A stretch of 64,000 bases of DNA from Gymnorhina tibicen. Taxonomy: Eukaryota > Chordata > Aves > Passeriformes > Artamidae. Shown piece after piece: positions 63,805-64,000 of this stretch; the first letter of the stretch is position 1; every line of letters starts with the position of its first letter. The stretch covers positions 763,091-827,090 of the forward strand of contig VXAZ01007544.1 of NCBI GenBank assembly GCA_013399875.1. The letters are read 5' to 3'. Below the pieces are notes generated by a model. It was not told where the DNA came from. It did no database searches and saw only the letters and a list, made by a program, of their open reading frames with translations. The translations under genes were made by a program, and so were the position numbers.

Positions 63805-64000
63805 TGTAACTTGAATGTGATGTAGAAGCAGCTCATTTCTGAGTCTGGGATGTACCTAACAATTTCTGAATACTTTGAAGTAATTCATTATACTCAGCAG
63901 GAAATATTCATCCTAGAGGAAGTCCATGATGTTGTGAACATGGATGGGATTTAAACTCAACTTAGTTTTCCTGTCACGGAGCAGTGTGACATCAATATAA
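63805..64000. other. Window end, nothing recognised
   Basis: No repeat, exon or RNA gene is seen in the last 200 bp. Confidence 0.6.

Noticed and set aside
1..64000. Any operon, CRISPR array, phage or plasmid system
   Set aside because: Composition, CR1 LINEs and solo LTRs show vertebrate nuclear DNA. No spaced direct-repeat array or dense coding was found.

Overview
The window looks like a non-coding, AT-rich stretch of a bird nuclear genome, most likely a passerine. The evidence is (i) eight fragments of chicken-repeat-1 (CR1) LINEs, several ending in the diagnostic tail read here as ATCATAGAATCATAGAATGGTTTGGGTTGGAAGG or its reverse complement, and (ii) several avian endogenous-retrovirus LTRs of the type that expanded in songbirds. 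No complete protein-coding gene, rRNA, tRNA, CRISPR array or bacterial-type operon is visible. Every open frame above about 100 codons lies in a repeat or has no recognisable domain. Family assignments are by eye and from memory; no database search was run.

Layout. 1-8 kb: unique sequence with one probable MIR SINE relic near 5.0 kb. 8.05-9.12 kb: a 1,066-bp solo LTR with a perfect 5-bp target-site duplication (TSD). 11.5-13.6 kb: two reverse-oriented CR1 pieces. 19.0-19.46 kb: an exact 225-bp direct repeat split by one N, almost certainly an assembly join error. 24.1-24.55 kb: a probable older LTR. 24.6-34.8 kb: unique AT-rich DNA with a few perfect hairpins. 34.8-35.5, 40.9-41.65 and 45.1-45.6 kb: three more solo LTRs, each TG...CA and each with a perfect 5-bp TSD. 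36.7-37.0 and 39.5-40.0 kb: old, diverged CR1. 43.1-43.44 kb, minus strand: a 52-codon frame behind AG acceptors, followed by an AATAAA; this is the only candidate gene remnant I consider worth testing, with weak by-eye resemblance to the last two helices of type I interferons. 50-57 kb: further CR1 tails, a reverse-oriented LTR related to the 8-kb one, and a GGAA/AAGG microsatellite. 57-64 kb: unique AT-rich DNA ending in one short CR1 tail.

Taken together this is intergenic or deep intronic DNA shaped by ERV insertion followed by LTR-LTR recombination (only solo LTRs remain, with no gag/pol/env) and by 5'-truncated CR1 insertions. I found no new multi-gene system. The most useful observations are the four solo LTRs mapped to the base through their TSDs, the assembly duplication, and the two candidate exons at 43.3 kb and 36.3 kb.
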